Positions 1 through 8,155 of a stretch of 64,000 bases of DNA are shown in pieces. A model generated the notes under the pieces. It was given only the letters and a program-made list of their open reading frames with translations. It was not told the DNA's origin and did not search any database. Positions within the stretch are counted from its first letter, which is position 1; every line of letters starts with the position of its first letter. Source of the stretch: Chromobacterium phragmitis (GTDB taxonomy: Bacteria; Pseudomonadota; Gammaproteobacteria; Burkholderiales; Chromobacteriaceae); NCBI RefSeq assembly GCF_003325475.1, contig NZ_CP029495.1, positions 372,001 through 436,000 of the forward strand. Reading direction: 5' to 3'. The position numbers and the translations under genes were made by a program.

Positions 1-474
1 ATCCAGAAATTTGCGTGTGGTGGCGTACAGGCCGGGGCGGCCCGGCACGTCCTTGTGGCCGATGACTTCGATCCAGCCCCGCTCCAGCAGGGTCTGCATC
101 ACATTGGTGGACACCGACACGCCGCGTATCGCCTCGATGTCGCCACGAGTAACAGGTTGTTTGTAGGCGATGATCGCCAGCGTTTCCATCACCGCCCGCG
201 AGTAACGCGGCGGCTTCTCCGGGTTGAGCCGGCTCAGGTAAGGCGTGAATTCGGCCCGCGCCCGAAAGCGCCAGCCGGAAGCCAGCTTGACCAGCTCCAC
301 GCCCCTGCCGCGCCAGTCCCCCTGGATGTCTTCCAGAATGTCGTTGATCAGCGCGGCCTTCACATCTTCGGTGAACAGCCGCTTGAGCTGGGAAACCGAA
401 AGCGGTTCCTGCGCTGTCAGCAACGCCGTCTCCAGCACAATCTTCAAATACTTTAAATCGGTAATGGTGGACAT
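1..474 (-). CDS. scpB: Segregation and condensation protein B, C-terminus off window
   Basis: ScpB is the kleisin-associated winged-helix subunit of the bacterial SMC-ScpAB condensin, which compacts and segregates the nucleoid. The reading frame starts with MSTITDLKYLKIVLETAL at 474 and stays open for 158 codons to the window edge, so the 3' end is missing. The family core is visible: an N-terminal winged helix (about residues 5-70), the stretch SRAVMETLAIIAYKQPVTRGDIE, and GVSVSTNVMQTLLERGWIEVIG followed by the RPGLYATTRKFL motif typical of ScpB. The identification is firm from these motifs. The gene is last in its visible stretch, with a 76-bp gap to the upstream acetyltransferase gene. Confidence 0.93.
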   Translation of the reverse strand, partial: MSTITDLKYLKIVLETALLTAQEPLSVSQLKRLFTEDVKAALINDILEDIQGDWRGRGVELVKLASGWRFRARAEFTPYLSRLNPEKPPRYSRAVMETLAIIAYKQPVTRGDIEAIRGVSVSTNVMQTLLERGWIEVIGHKDVPGRPGLYATTRKFLD

Positions 475-550
475 TAAACCGGGATGCCGGAGAATTCGGG
501 GTTAAGCGCGGGAAGCCGGGGATTCTACACGACTTCCGCCGCAAGCGAAA

Positions 551-1066
551 CTATTGCATCAAGCCAAGCGAAGCCAGACTGTAGCGTCTGAGCACTCTGC
601 CGTCCGGCTGCGGCATGTCCTCCAGCCGCTGGCCGCCGCAGGCCTCTATCGTCCGCACCGCTGCGGGGTTGTCCGCATCGCAAACCAGCACCCAGTTGCC
701 GCAGGCCGGCGACGGCGCCATCGCCTGCACATATTGCAGAAGCACCCGTCCGTAGCCGCTGCCGCGCCATTGCGGCAGCACCTCGAAGCCGATATGGCCG
801 ATCACATCCTGGATCACCTCGGTCTCGCCTTCGCGCAGCCTGGCGGCTCCGGCGATCTCGCCGCCGTCATTGAGCAGGAACCAGGTCTGGCACGGCACCC
901 AGCCATCAGGCAGCGCGTGGCCGTCGGCATGGAGCACCACCTTGCGCAGCCAGCCATCGGCGTCGTCGGCCAGATCGCGGTAATACTCGAAACCCTCGTC
1001 GCGGCAAGCCTGAAAATAGCGGCGATAGGCGGACAGATGCTGTTCGCTGGCGGCTTCGATTTTCAT
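551..1066 (-). CDS. GNAT family N-acetyltransferase
   Basis: A 171-residue single-domain protein of the Gcn5-related N-acetyltransferase fold. The acetyl-CoA binding motif A is visible as VLPQWRGSGYGRVLLQYV (about residues 95-112), preceded by the strand DVIGHIGFEV and followed by the usual C-terminal strand pattern ending VRTIEACGGQRLED. These show an acetyl-CoA-dependent transferase, but the acceptor substrate cannot be inferred. It is transcribed away from miaA across a 117-bp gap and toward scpB. The start at 1066 gives a normal GNAT N-terminus. Confidence 0.85.
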   Translation of the reverse strand: MKIEAASEQHLSAYRRYFQACRDEGFEYYRDLADDADGWLRKVVLHADGHALPDGWVPCQTWFLLNDGGEIAGAARLREGETEVIQDVIGHIGFEVLPQWRGSGYGRVLLQYVQAMAPSPACGNWVLVCDADNPAAVRTIEACGGQRLEDMPQPDGRVLRRYSLASLGLMQ

Positions 1067-1183
1067 TGGCGGCTCCCAAGGTCAATACTCACATCGTAAA
1101 CAGATGCGCGGCAAGGTCAAGCCTTTCGCGCATGTCCCCGCCGGCTATGCGACAATCGCCCCCTGACCGCAACGAGCAATACC

Positions 1184-2161
1184 ATGAGCGACACCCCGCA
1201 AGCGATACTGCTGATGGGCCCCACCGCCTCCGGCAAGACCGGGTTGGCGCTGGAGCTGGCCCGTCGTTTTCCCGTCGAAATCGTCAGCGTCGATTCGGCG
1301 CTGGTCTACCGCGGCATGGACATCGGCACCGCCAAGCCCTCCGCCGAGGAAATGGCCGCCTGCCCCCACCATCTGATAGACATCATCAGCCCGCTGCAAA
1401 GCTATTCCGCCGCGCAGTTCCACGCCGACGCCAACCGGCTGATCGAGGAGATCCAGGCCCGCGGCCGGCTGCCGTTGCTGGTGGGCGGCACCATGCTCTA
1501 TTACAAGGCGCTGCTGGAAGGCCTGTCCGACCTGCCGCAAGCCGACGCCGCGCTGCGCGCCGAACTGGACGCCGACGCCGCGCTGCTGGGCTGGCCGGCG
1601 ATGCACGCCCGCCTGGCCGAGCTGGACCCGGCCACCGCGGCGCGGCTCAATCCCAACGACTCGCAACGCATCCACCGCGCGCTGGAAGTGTGCCTGCTCA
1701 GCGGCAAGCCGATGTCGGAGCTGATCGCCCTGGGCAAGGAGGCGGCGGCGAATTTCCGTTTTCTGCCGCTGGCACTGGTGCCGCGCGAGCGCGGCTGGCT
1801 GCACGCGCGCATCGCCGAGCGCTTCCATCTCATGCTGGAGCAAGGCTTTCTGGACGAAGTCACCCGTCTGCGCGCCCAATACCCCGAGTTGACGCTGAAC
1901 CTTCCCTCGATGCGCTGCGTCGGATACCGACAAGCCTGGGAGCATCAGGACGGCTTGTACGGCATGGATGAGTTTGTCGAACGCGGCGTCGCCGCCACCC
2001 GCCAACTGGCCAAGCGCCAGCTGACCTGGACCCGCAGCCTGGACGTGATCCCAATCGACGCGCAGCGCGATGGTGTGTCCGGGCTGCTGGCACAGGCGGT
2101 CGAGCGCTTTCTGCATGAACAGCCGCAGGACGACACGCTGCCTTACCGCGGCGTGTTCTGA
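1184..2161 (+). CDS. miaA: tRNA dimethylallyltransferase
   Basis: MiaA transfers a dimethylallyl group from DMAPP to N6 of A37 in tRNAs that read codons starting with U. The 325-residue protein has the expected length. The P-loop GPTASGKT lies at residues 12-19, followed by the family motifs SVDSALVYRGMDIGTAKP (DMAPP/tRNA site, catalytic Asp) and LVGGTMLYYKALLEGLSDLP. Toward the C-terminus MRCVGYRQAWE and the KRQLTWTR motif are present. No strong Shine-Dalgarno precedes the ATG at 1184. It is convergent with the secreted peptidase gene. Confidence 0.97.
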   Translation: MSDTPQAILLMGPTASGKTGLALELARRFPVEIVSVDSALVYRGMDIGTAKPSAEEMAACPHHLIDIISPLQSYSAAQFHADANRLIEEIQARGRLPLLVGGTMLYYKALLEGLSDLPQADAALRAELDADAALLGWPAMHARLAELDPATAARLNPNDSQRIHRALEVCLLSGKPMSELIALGKEAAANFRFLPLALVPRERGWLHARIAERFHLMLEQGFLDEVTRLRAQYPELTLNLPSMRCVGYRQAWEHQDGLYGMDEFVERGVAATRQLAKRQLTWTRSLDVIPIDAQRDGVSGLLAQAVERFLHEQPQDDTLPYRGVF

Positions 2162-2166
2162 ACGCG

Positions 2167-2188
2167 GGCGGGGCCGCCCGGCCCCGCC
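2167..2188. terminator. GC-rich stem-loop between convergent genes
   Basis: Eight-base arms (2167-2174 and 2181-2188) flank a six-base loop just after the miaA stop and before the end of the convergent peptidase gene. There is no clear T-run on either side, so intrinsic termination is inferred from position and stability only. Confidence 0.45.
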
Positions 2189-2206
2189 GCATGCCCAAGC
2201 CGGCGC

Positions 2207-2791
2207 TCAGGGACTAACGCTCATCCGCAACGTATGCGTCCAGTCGTGATCGCTGGCCGACACCACGCTGTTGTACGAGGCGTAAGTCATGCCCTCTCCC
2301 GGCCACGGGTTCATCATGTACAGGTAATTGCCGCTGCCGGTCTGATAGCCGCGGCCGACGATGAAGTGGCCGCCGCCGCCCGTCCAGCCGTAGCGGATCA
2401 CGAACGGCCGATTCGCCTTGATGTCATCCAGCACATGCTGCCAGGACAGATAGTCATAAACGGTGAAGTTGGGCACGCCCCAGTTCTTCAGAATGCCTTG
2501 CAAGCTGCCATTGCTGCCAAACATATCGTTGGGCCTGTTGGCATAGCTGTTCCAGTTGAAATTGCTGTTGCCGCAGGCGTAATTGATGCCGAATGCCCAG
2601 TTCACGATCGCGCACTGGGTAGGCGTCTTGCTGTACAAGCCCAGCACCGCCTTGCTCGAGCCGGCCCAGCACCACTGGCTGTGCTCCTGCGTCGTCAGCG
2701 GCACGTTCAGCACCTTGCTCTCCGCCAGCGCCCCCAGGCTCGCCGCCAGCAAGGCCGCGGCCAGAATGGTTTGATTCAAATGCTTTCCCAT
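2207..2791 (-). CDS. Secreted papain-like cysteine peptidase (C70/AvrRpt2-like family)
   Basis: A 194-residue protein with a Sec signal peptide (hydrophobic run at residues 9-22, probable cleavage after ALA-23). The mature part has a papain-like triad layout: Cys41 in HSQWCWAGSSK, His142 in GGGGHFIVGRGY and Asn161 in MMNPWPGEG. The QxxxxWCWAG start and the small size match the C70 / 'papain-like cysteine protease' group rather than classical papain or C39 processing peptidases. Extra cysteines at 60 and 73 may form a disulfide outside the cytoplasm. It lies 11 bp after the preceding gene with a good GGAG ribosome site, so the two are probably cotranscribed. The substrate is unknown; a periplasmic or extracellular protease role is inferred. 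Confidence 0.8.
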   Translation of the reverse strand: MGKHLNQTILAAALLAASLGALAESKVLNVPLTTQEHSQWCWAGSSKAVLGLYSKTPTQCAIVNWAFGINYACGNSNFNWNSYANRPNDMFGSNGSLQGILKNWGVPNFTVYDYLSWQHVLDDIKANRPFVIRYGWTGGGGHFIVGRGYQTGSGNYLYMMNPWPGEGMTYASYNSVVSASDHDWTHTLRMSVSP

Positions 2792-2802
2792 CGTCGTTCT
2801 CC

Positions 2803-3480
2803 TTAGCGGAAGCTGGCCAGATTGGCGCGCACCGCCGCCCGCAGCGGCTCGATCAGGTCCGCGCCGTCCAACAGCGCCTCCTCCTGCGTCAACGACAACG
2901 CCTGACGTGCCGACAGCAACGCGGCGAAGCGCGGCTTGCCGCCCGCCGCCGTCATTTCGAGAAAATCTGACTGCGCTTGGTAAACCCGCAGGAAGCGGGC
3001 CTGCGCGCCGGGATGGCTCGCCGCGGCAGCCTCGAGATTGCGGGACAGCGCCGCCGCGCCGAAGGACGCCGCCTGCCAGCGGCCGTCCCGCTTCTCCACC
3101 GTCACCAAGCCCACTGGCTTGCCGCCGGACAGGATGACGAAGCGCCAGTTGCCGACCGGCGTCATCATGCGGCTGAGATCGGCATCGGCGGCCTGCAACT
3201 GCTGCGGACTGATGCTGTAAACCGGAAAGCCCCTGCCCAGCTTCAAGCCGGCCAGCTCGCCGGCGCCGGCCAGCGCCAACGGAAAGCCCGCCGGCAGGCG
3301 GCCGCCGAACTCGCGGGCGTTCTGTCGCGAAAAATCTTCCAACCCCAGCGCGGCGGCGGCGGATGCCTCGCCGAACTGAGCCGCGACAGGCGCCGGAGCG
3401 GCCGCCTGCGCGGACGCGGGACTGGAAATGACGGCGGCCAGGCCAAACCAGGCCGCCAGGATCACGGATTTCGACTGCAT
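2803..3480 (-). CDS. Secreted protein of unknown function, cotranscribed with cysteine peptidase
   Basis: A 225-residue protein that I do not recognise. The start at 3480 is chosen over an upstream in-frame option because GAAGGAG sits five bases before the ATG and the first 24 residues then form a clean signal peptide ending SSPASAQA. The mature region is rich in alanine and has a short beta-looking middle section, WRFVILSGGKPVGLVTVEKR, followed by helical alanine/leucine-rich stretches. No cysteines or enzyme motifs stand out. Its position immediately upstream of the secreted cysteine peptidase suggests a partner such as an inhibitor, chaperone or delivery factor, but that is inference from context only. 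Confidence 0.7.
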   Translation of the reverse strand: MQSKSVILAAWFGLAAVISSPASAQAAAPAPVAAQFGEASAAAALGLEDFSRQNAREFGGRLPAGFPLALAGAGELAGLKLGRGFPVYSISPQQLQAADADLSRMMTPVGNWRFVILSGGKPVGLVTVEKRDGRWQAASFGAAALSRNLEAAAASHPGAQARFLRVYQAQSDFLEMTAAGGKPRFAALLSARQALSLTQEEALLDGADLIEPLRAAVRANLASFR

Positions 3481-3750
3481 GGCTAGACTCCTTCGCAGAA
3501 ATGCGGTTGCGACACGATGCGTGAATACCAAACGCATACCAGTAGTCTTAGCCTTGCCTATTTCTCCATTCAATCCGTGAAATCAGGTCCATGAAATTGA
3601 TTTTTCACAAACAAATCAATTCATTACATCAACTTAGCCTGCGCAGTTAAAGTAAGCAGTCAAATACAAACTGTTCGTAAGATCAGGATGGGTCTTGTTT
3701 CATGCAGGAAGGTCTGTCTATCGTGAAATATTGCCTGCGATGGAGAACAC

Positions 3751-4005
3751 ATGATGCGCGCCATCCTTTCTATTTCACTCGCGCTGCTGACCGCCGCCGC
3801 AGCCGCCGAAGCGCCGCGGGACCGCATGCCGCCGGATGAGGCGTTCCAGGCCTGCAATGGCAAGAAGGCGGGCGATACAGTCAGCTTCACCACCCCGCGC
3901 GGAGAAAAGATGAGCGGCAAATGCAAGATGATGCCCGCCCGCCTGGCCGCCGCTCCGGACCATCCCCCGCCGCCGCCAGACAAACCTCCCCAGCCTCCAA
4001 AATGA
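3751..4005 (+). CDS. Small secreted proline-tailed protein, unknown function
   Basis: An 84-residue protein beginning MMRAILSISLALLTAAAAAEA, a clear Sec signal peptide. The mature part contains DEAFQACNGKKAGDTVSF and GEKMSGKCKM, with a pair of cysteines about 25 residues apart that could form a disulfide, and ends in a short proline/lysine-rich tail. GGAGA precedes the ATG pair at good spacing. The two-cysteine core recalls small periplasmic proteins annotated only as hypothetical. It is divergent from the peptidase cassette across 270 bp of AT-richer DNA and convergent with ridA. Confidence 0.7.
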   Translation: MMRAILSISLALLTAAAAAEAPRDRMPPDEAFQACNGKKAGDTVSFTTPRGEKMSGKCKMMPARLAAAPDHPPPPPDKPPQPPK

Positions 4006-4034
4006 AAAAAGCCCGCGCCGTAAAGGCTGCGGGC
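4003..4034 (-). terminator. Intrinsic terminator downstream of ridA
   Basis: Arms GCCCGC/GCGGGC (4011-4016 and 4029-4034) are followed, in the minus-strand direction, by a six-base T-run at 4005-4010. It lies just past the ridA stop codon and overlaps the end of the convergent small secreted gene. Confidence 0.7.
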
Positions 4035-4059
4035 CGTGAGGCTCTCTGACAGGCCTGGC

Positions 4060-4407
4060 TTAGCGCGCGGCCACCAGCTTGATTTCCACTTTCCACGCCG
4101 GATTCGCCAGCTTGGCTTCCACCGTGGCGCGGGCGGGCACGTTGCCGGCCGGCACCCAGGCGTCCCAGGCGGCGTTCATCGCGTCGTAATCGGCCAGGTT
4201 GGCCAGGAAAATGGTGACGTCGACGATCTTGCTCTTGTCCGAATCCAGCTCTGCCAGCAGGGCATCGATCTGAGCGAGCACGTTCTCGGTCTGGCCGCGC
4301 GCGTCGGCGTCGGTGTTTTCCGGCACCTGGCCCGCCAGGAAGATCAGGCCATTGGTGACCACGGCTTCGGCCAGGCGGGCGCCCTGCTTGTGACGGTAAA
4401 TGCTCAT
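4060..4407 (-). CDS. RidA-family enamine/imine deaminase
   Basis: The RidA/YjgF/UK114 family hydrolyses reactive enamine and imine intermediates such as 2-aminoacrylate, released by PLP enzymes. The 115-residue protein shows GLIFLAGQVPENTDADARGQ, the partner-strand segment ENVLAQIDALLAELDSDKSKIVDVTIFL, and the carboxylate-binding RATVEAKLANP arginine near the end. The start at 4407 follows AAGGAGAACGAT; the longer frame begins ahead of this ribosome site. It lies next to two PLP enzymes of cysteine/cystathionine metabolism that generate such intermediates, so a protective role is a reasonable inference. Confidence 0.88.
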   Translation of the reverse strand: MSIYRHKQGARLAEAVVTNGLIFLAGQVPENTDADARGQTENVLAQIDALLAELDSDKSKIVDVTIFLANLADYDAMNAAWDAWVPAGNVPARATVEAKLANPAWKVEIKLVAAR

Positions 4408-4466
4408 ATCGTTCTCCTTATTGGATGAGTGGGTGGGCATGACGGCTGATTCTAGCGATAAAGCGC

Positions 4467-5609
4467 TCAGCTGTCCCGCTGCGCCCGCTCCAGATCCGCA
4501 ATCAGCGCCGCTTCGCCCTCGACGCCGACCGACAGGCGGATCAGATTGTCATGGATGCCCAGCGCCGCGCGGCGCTCCGCCGGAATCGACGCATGGGTCA
4601 TCGCCGCCGGCAGGCAGACCAGACTCTCGACGCCGCCCAGGCTCTCGGCCAGCGTGAACAGTTTCAGCCTGGACAGGAAGGCCTTGACGTCGCCTTTCAG
4701 GTAGAACGATACGATGCCGCCGTAGCCCTGCATCTGGCGGCGCGCCAGCTCATGCTGCGGATGGCTTTCCAGGCCCGGATACAACACTTTCTCCACCCAG
4801 GGCTGCGCCTCCAGCCAGCGCGCGATGGCCAGGCCGTTGCGGTTGTGCTGCTCGATGCGCAGCGCCAGCGTGCGCAGGCCGCGCAGCACCAGGAAGCTGG
4901 GGAAGGCATCCAGAATGGCGCCCACCGCGTTGTGCAAGAAGGCCAGCTGCTCGGCCAGTTCCGGCTTGTCGCGGCTGACCACGGCCACGCCGGCCACCAC
5001 GTCTGAGTGGCCGTTCAGATACTTGGTGGCGGAGTGGACGACGATGTCGAAGCCGAAATCCAGCGGCCGCTGGTTGACCGGCGAGGCGAAGGTGTTGTCG
5101 ACCACGCCGATCAGATCATGGCGGCGAGCGATGGCGGACACCTGCTGCAGATCCACCAGCTGATTCAGCGGATTGGACGGCGTTTCCACCCAGATCATCC
5201 GCGTGTTCGGCCGGATCGCGGCTTCCAGCGCGGCGCTGTCCTCGGAAGCGACATAGGTCACTTCCAGATTGGCGCTGGCCTTGCGCACCTTCTCGAACAG
5301 GCGGTAGGTGCCGCCGTACAGATCATTGACCGCGATCAGGTGGCTGCCGGCCGGCAGCAGCTCCAGCACGGTGGAAATCGCCGCCAGGCCGGAACCGAAA
5401 GCATAGCCGCGGACGCCGCCTTCCAGTTCGGCCACCGCGCGCTCCAGCGCTTCGCGGGTCGGGTTCTGCGAGCGGGAATACTCGTAGCCGGTATGTTCGC
5501 CCGGCGCGCTCTGGCGGTAGGTAGAGGTGGCGTAGATCGGCGGCATCACCGCGCCGAACGGATCCTCGTGGGCGCCTGCGGTCACGGCCAGGGTGTGGAA
5601 ATCGGTCAT
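4467..5609 (-). CDS. Trans-sulfuration PLP enzyme (cystathionine gamma-synthase/gamma-lyase type)
   Basis: A 380-residue fold-type I PLP enzyme of the Cys/Met metabolism family. The PLP lysine lies in VVHSATKYLNGHSDVVAG, with the cofactor-binding segments YAFGSGLAAIST and TRMIWVETPSNP and the family tail LIRLSVGVEG. Sequence alone does not cleanly separate cystathionine gamma-synthase (MetB) from gamma-lyase. Its position directly downstream of a cystathionine beta-synthase gene, 59 bp apart on the same strand, suggests a gamma-lyase working in reverse trans-sulfuration (homocysteine to cysteine), though a synthase role remains possible. Confidence 0.88.
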   Translation of the reverse strand: MTDFHTLAVTAGAHEDPFGAVMPPIYATSTYRQSAPGEHTGYEYSRSQNPTREALERAVAELEGGVRGYAFGSGLAAISTVLELLPAGSHLIAVNDLYGGTYRLFEKVRKASANLEVTYVASEDSAALEAAIRPNTRMIWVETPSNPLNQLVDLQQVSAIARRHDLIGVVDNTFASPVNQRPLDFGFDIVVHSATKYLNGHSDVVAGVAVVSRDKPELAEQLAFLHNAVGAILDAFPSFLVLRGLRTLALRIEQHNRNGLAIARWLEAQPWVEKVLYPGLESHPQHELARRQMQGYGGIVSFYLKGDVKAFLSRLKLFTLAESLGGVESLVCLPAAMTHASIPAERRAALGIHDNLIRLSVGVEGEAALIADLERAQRDS

Positions 5610-5668
5610 GTTTTATCCTTTCTCAAAATCATGCGCCCCGGCGCATGGCGTCAGGGCGGAAAATCGGT

Positions 5669-7039
5669 TTAAGCAGCGCGCGGCTGGCGTCGCCAGAACG
5701 ACAGCAGGTCGGCCTGGGTGATCAGGCCCAGATAGCGGCCCTTGTCGACGATCAGCGCGATGTGGCCGTCGTTGAACACCTGCAGCAGATCCTGCAGCGA
5801 AGCCTGCGGCGACAGCGTGCGCACATGGCCGCTCATCGCAGTGGCCACGGTCTGGCGGAAGTTTTCCGGCTCGCCGTGCACCGACAGCAGCAGGTCCCAC
5901 TCGTCCAGCACGCCGACCACCTTGTCGTCGTCCAGCACCGGCATCTGCGACACGTCGTGCAGCCGCATCCGCTGGTAGGCGACATTGAGCGGCTCGTCCG
6001 GATGGCACGACACGGTGCTGCCGTCCTGATGGCGGCGGACGATCAGGTCGGTCAGCCCGCCCACCTCGGGCAAGCGCAGCATGCCCTGGTCCACCAGCCA
6101 GTCGCGGTTGTACATCTTGGACAGATACTTGTTGCCGCTGTCGCACACCAGCGTCACCACCCGCTTGGGCTCGGTCTGCTCGCGGCAGTAACGCAACGCC
6201 GCCGCCAGCAGCGCGCCGGACGAGGAGCCCGCCAGAATGCCTTCGCTGCTCAGCAGTTGCTGCGCGGTGTCGAAGCTTTCCTGGTCGCTGATGCGGAAGG
6301 CGCGCTTCACCATCGACAGATCGGTCAGCGGGGGAATGAAATCTTCGCCTATGCCCTCGATCAGCCAGCTGCCGGCCTGGCCGAAACTGCCGGTCTCGAC
6401 GTAGTCGGCCATCACCGAGCCCACCGGGTCGGCCAGCACGAAGGCGGTGGCCGGCGATTGCGCGCGGAAGAAACGGGTCAGGCCGGTCAGCGTGCCGCTG
6501 GAGCCGACGCCAACCACCACCGCGTCCACTTCACCGTTCATCTGACGGAAGATCTCCGGTCCGGTGGTGGTTTCATGCGCCAGCGGATTGGCCGGATTGT
6601 TGAACTGGTCGATGTAGTAAGCGCCCGGCGTCTCGCTGGCGATGCGCGCCGCCATATCCTGGTAATATTCCGGATGGCCCTTGCCGACATCCGAACGGGT
6701 CAGCACCACCTGGGCGCCCAGCGCCTGCAGGTGCAGAATCTTTTCCCGGCTCATCTTGTCCGGCACCACCAGCGTCAGCGGATAGCCCTTCTGCGCCGCC
6801 ACCAGCGCGAGGCCGAGGCCGGTGTTGCCCGCGGTGGCCTCGATGATGGCGCCGCCGGGCTTCAGCTTGCCGTCGCGCTCGGCCGCCTCGATCATGGTCA
6901 GCGCGATGCGGTCCTTGATCGAGCCGCCCGGGTTGTGGCTTTCCAGCTTCAGATACAACTCGCACGGGCCGGTATCCAGATGGCTGACGCGGACCAGCGG
7001 CGTATTGCCGATCAACGATAGAACGCTATTGTCCTGCAT
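5669..7039 (-). CDS. Cystathionine beta-synthase with C-terminal CBS pair
   Basis: A 456-residue enzyme that condenses serine and homocysteine to cystathionine. The N-terminal PLP domain (about 1-320) has the PLP lysine in HNPGGSIKDRIAL, the phosphate loop GSSGTLTG and ATAGNTGLGLAL. Two CBS motifs follow (about 335-450), including VSQMPVLDDDKVVGVLDEWDLL and DGHIALIVDKGRYLGLITQADLL. No N-terminal heme-binding extension is present. The second of two nearby ATGs (7039) is preferred because GGAG lies seven bases before it and only two before the first. It is the first gene of a likely operon with the downstream PLP enzyme. Confidence 0.92.
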   Translation of the reverse strand: MQDNSVLSLIGNTPLVRVSHLDTGPCELYLKLESHNPGGSIKDRIALTMIEAAERDGKLKPGGAIIEATAGNTGLGLALVAAQKGYPLTLVVPDKMSREKILHLQALGAQVVLTRSDVGKGHPEYYQDMAARIASETPGAYYIDQFNNPANPLAHETTTGPEIFRQMNGEVDAVVVGVGSSGTLTGLTRFFRAQSPATAFVLADPVGSVMADYVETGSFGQAGSWLIEGIGEDFIPPLTDLSMVKRAFRISDQESFDTAQQLLSSEGILAGSSSGALLAAALRYCREQTEPKRVVTLVCDSGNKYLSKMYNRDWLVDQGMLRLPEVGGLTDLIVRRHQDGSTVSCHPDEPLNVAYQRMRLHDVSQMPVLDDDKVVGVLDEWDLLLSVHGEPENFRQTVATAMSGHVRTLSPQASLQDLLQVFNDGHIALIVDKGRYLGLITQADLLSFWRRQPRAA

Positions 7040-7060
7040 TTCCATACTCCTGGCTATTTT

Positions 7061-7081
7061 AAAATTACTTTTAGTAATTTT
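7061..7081. promoter_or_regulatory. Inverted repeat upstream of cystathionine beta-synthase gene
   Basis: AAAATTACT and AGTAATTTT are exact inverted copies separated by three T residues, in a very AT-rich stretch 22-42 bp before the start codon. The AT-only stem would be a weak hairpin, so a protein-binding operator in the 5' region is the likelier reading. The regulator is unknown. Confidence 0.45.
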
Positions 7082-7146
7082 TTGTTATATAAAAATGGCA
7101 AAATCTTCTACAAAATCGAAGTAGTCCTACTAAATATAATCAGCCT

Positions 7147-7983
7147 TCACGCCACCGCACTGGCCTGCATGAAGCTGTAGAAGAATACCAGTTCCGGGTC
7201 GCTCCTAAGCAACCTTAATTCCTTTGTCATTGACTCGACCAGCTCGGCGTCCACCCTGCCCGCTTCTATCAACTGGTCGGCGGCGGACAGCAAGAGCTGG
7301 GTCCAGTAATCCAGCACCTGCTGGCGCCGGTGCGGCTCGCGGCTGTCCAGATGCCAGGTTTTCACCTGGGTCTCCACATGGCGAAAGCCCAGCCGCATCA
7401 GGATGTTGCCCAGCTTGGCGCCGACGAAGGGATCGCCGCCCACCGACAGCTGGTGGTCGTTGAAAGCCATCCAGTACTTTTGCAGATTGGCCGAATACGG
7501 CGCCAGGAAGAAGGTGGCGTTCATCGCCTCCGTCGCGTACAGCCTAGCGCCGGGCTTCAGCACCCGCCGAACCTCGGCCAGCACGCGCTCCGGCGAATGC
7601 ACATGCTCGAGAATCCAGCACAGGAAGGCGCCGTCGAAGCTGGCGGGCGGGAAGTCCAGATCCTCCGCGTCCATGTGCAGCAGCGTCGCCCTGCCGTGCT
7701 CAGGGCTGCCCTGCAAGCGCTGGCGCGCCACCGCCAGCTGCCGCTGGCTGAAATCCAGACCGGTGATGTCCACCTCGGGGAAGCGGCGCAGCAGGATCTC
7801 GGTCTGCGCGCCAACGCCGCAGCCAACCTCCAGCAACTTTTTCACGCCGGAAAGATCGACGTCGCGGTACACCATCGCCTCGGAAAAGCGCGCCTGGCGC
7901 ACCAGCCTCGCCTGCTCGGTGGCGGAAAACCCGTGGATGTAAGGCAGATCGGACTGCGTCTGCATCAATTGCAATGCACTCAT
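7147..7983 (-). CDS. Class I SAM-dependent methyltransferase
   Basis: A 278-residue methyltransferase with the Rossmann-like SAM site in order: motif I LLEVGCGVGAQTEILLRRFP, the acidic end of strand 2 in VDITGLDFS, motif II LLHMDAEDLDFPPASFDGAFL, and the post motif ILEHVHSPERVLAEVRRVLKPG. This resembles UbiE/small-molecule methyltransferases; the substrate is not evident. The start at 7983 is chosen because GCGAGG sits eight bases upstream. The frame also allows an ATG pair at about 8019 with a weaker ribosome site. It is single and not clearly linked to its neighbours. Confidence 0.82.
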   Translation of the reverse strand: MSALQLMQTQSDLPYIHGFSATEQARLVRQARFSEAMVYRDVDLSGVKKLLEVGCGVGAQTEILLRRFPEVDITGLDFSQRQLAVARQRLQGSPEHGRATLLHMDAEDLDFPPASFDGAFLCWILEHVHSPERVLAEVRRVLKPGARLYATEAMNATFFLAPYSANLQKYWMAFNDHQLSVGGDPFVGAKLGNILMRLGFRHVETQVKTWHLDSREPHRRQQVLDYWTQLLLSAADQLIEAGRVDAELVESMTKELRLLRSDPELVFFYSFMQASAVA

Positions 7984-8100
7984 CTCGATGACCTCGCTCG
8001 AATAGCAACAGGCCATCATTATATTTCTTTCAGCTATTTTGAAATCAAACTTTATTTTCTATTTGAATATAGAAAAAAACGCTAACGGCATGCCGGACGA

Positions 8101-8131
8101 TAAAAAACCCCGCATCGTCGGATGCGGGGTT
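8101..8131 (-). terminator. Intrinsic terminator of desaturase gene
   Basis: Eleven-base perfect arms (8106-8116 and 8121-8131) enclose a four-base loop, followed on the minus strand by a T-run at 8102-8107. It lies 25 bp past the desaturase stop codon. Confidence 0.85.
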
Positions 8132-8155
8132 GGCAATGAAAACGGGAATCAGGCT

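Noticed and set aside
5629..5647. Short symmetrical hairpin between cbs and its downstream PLP gene
   Set aside because: The arms leave only a two-base centre and there is no clear T-run, so a terminator was not called.
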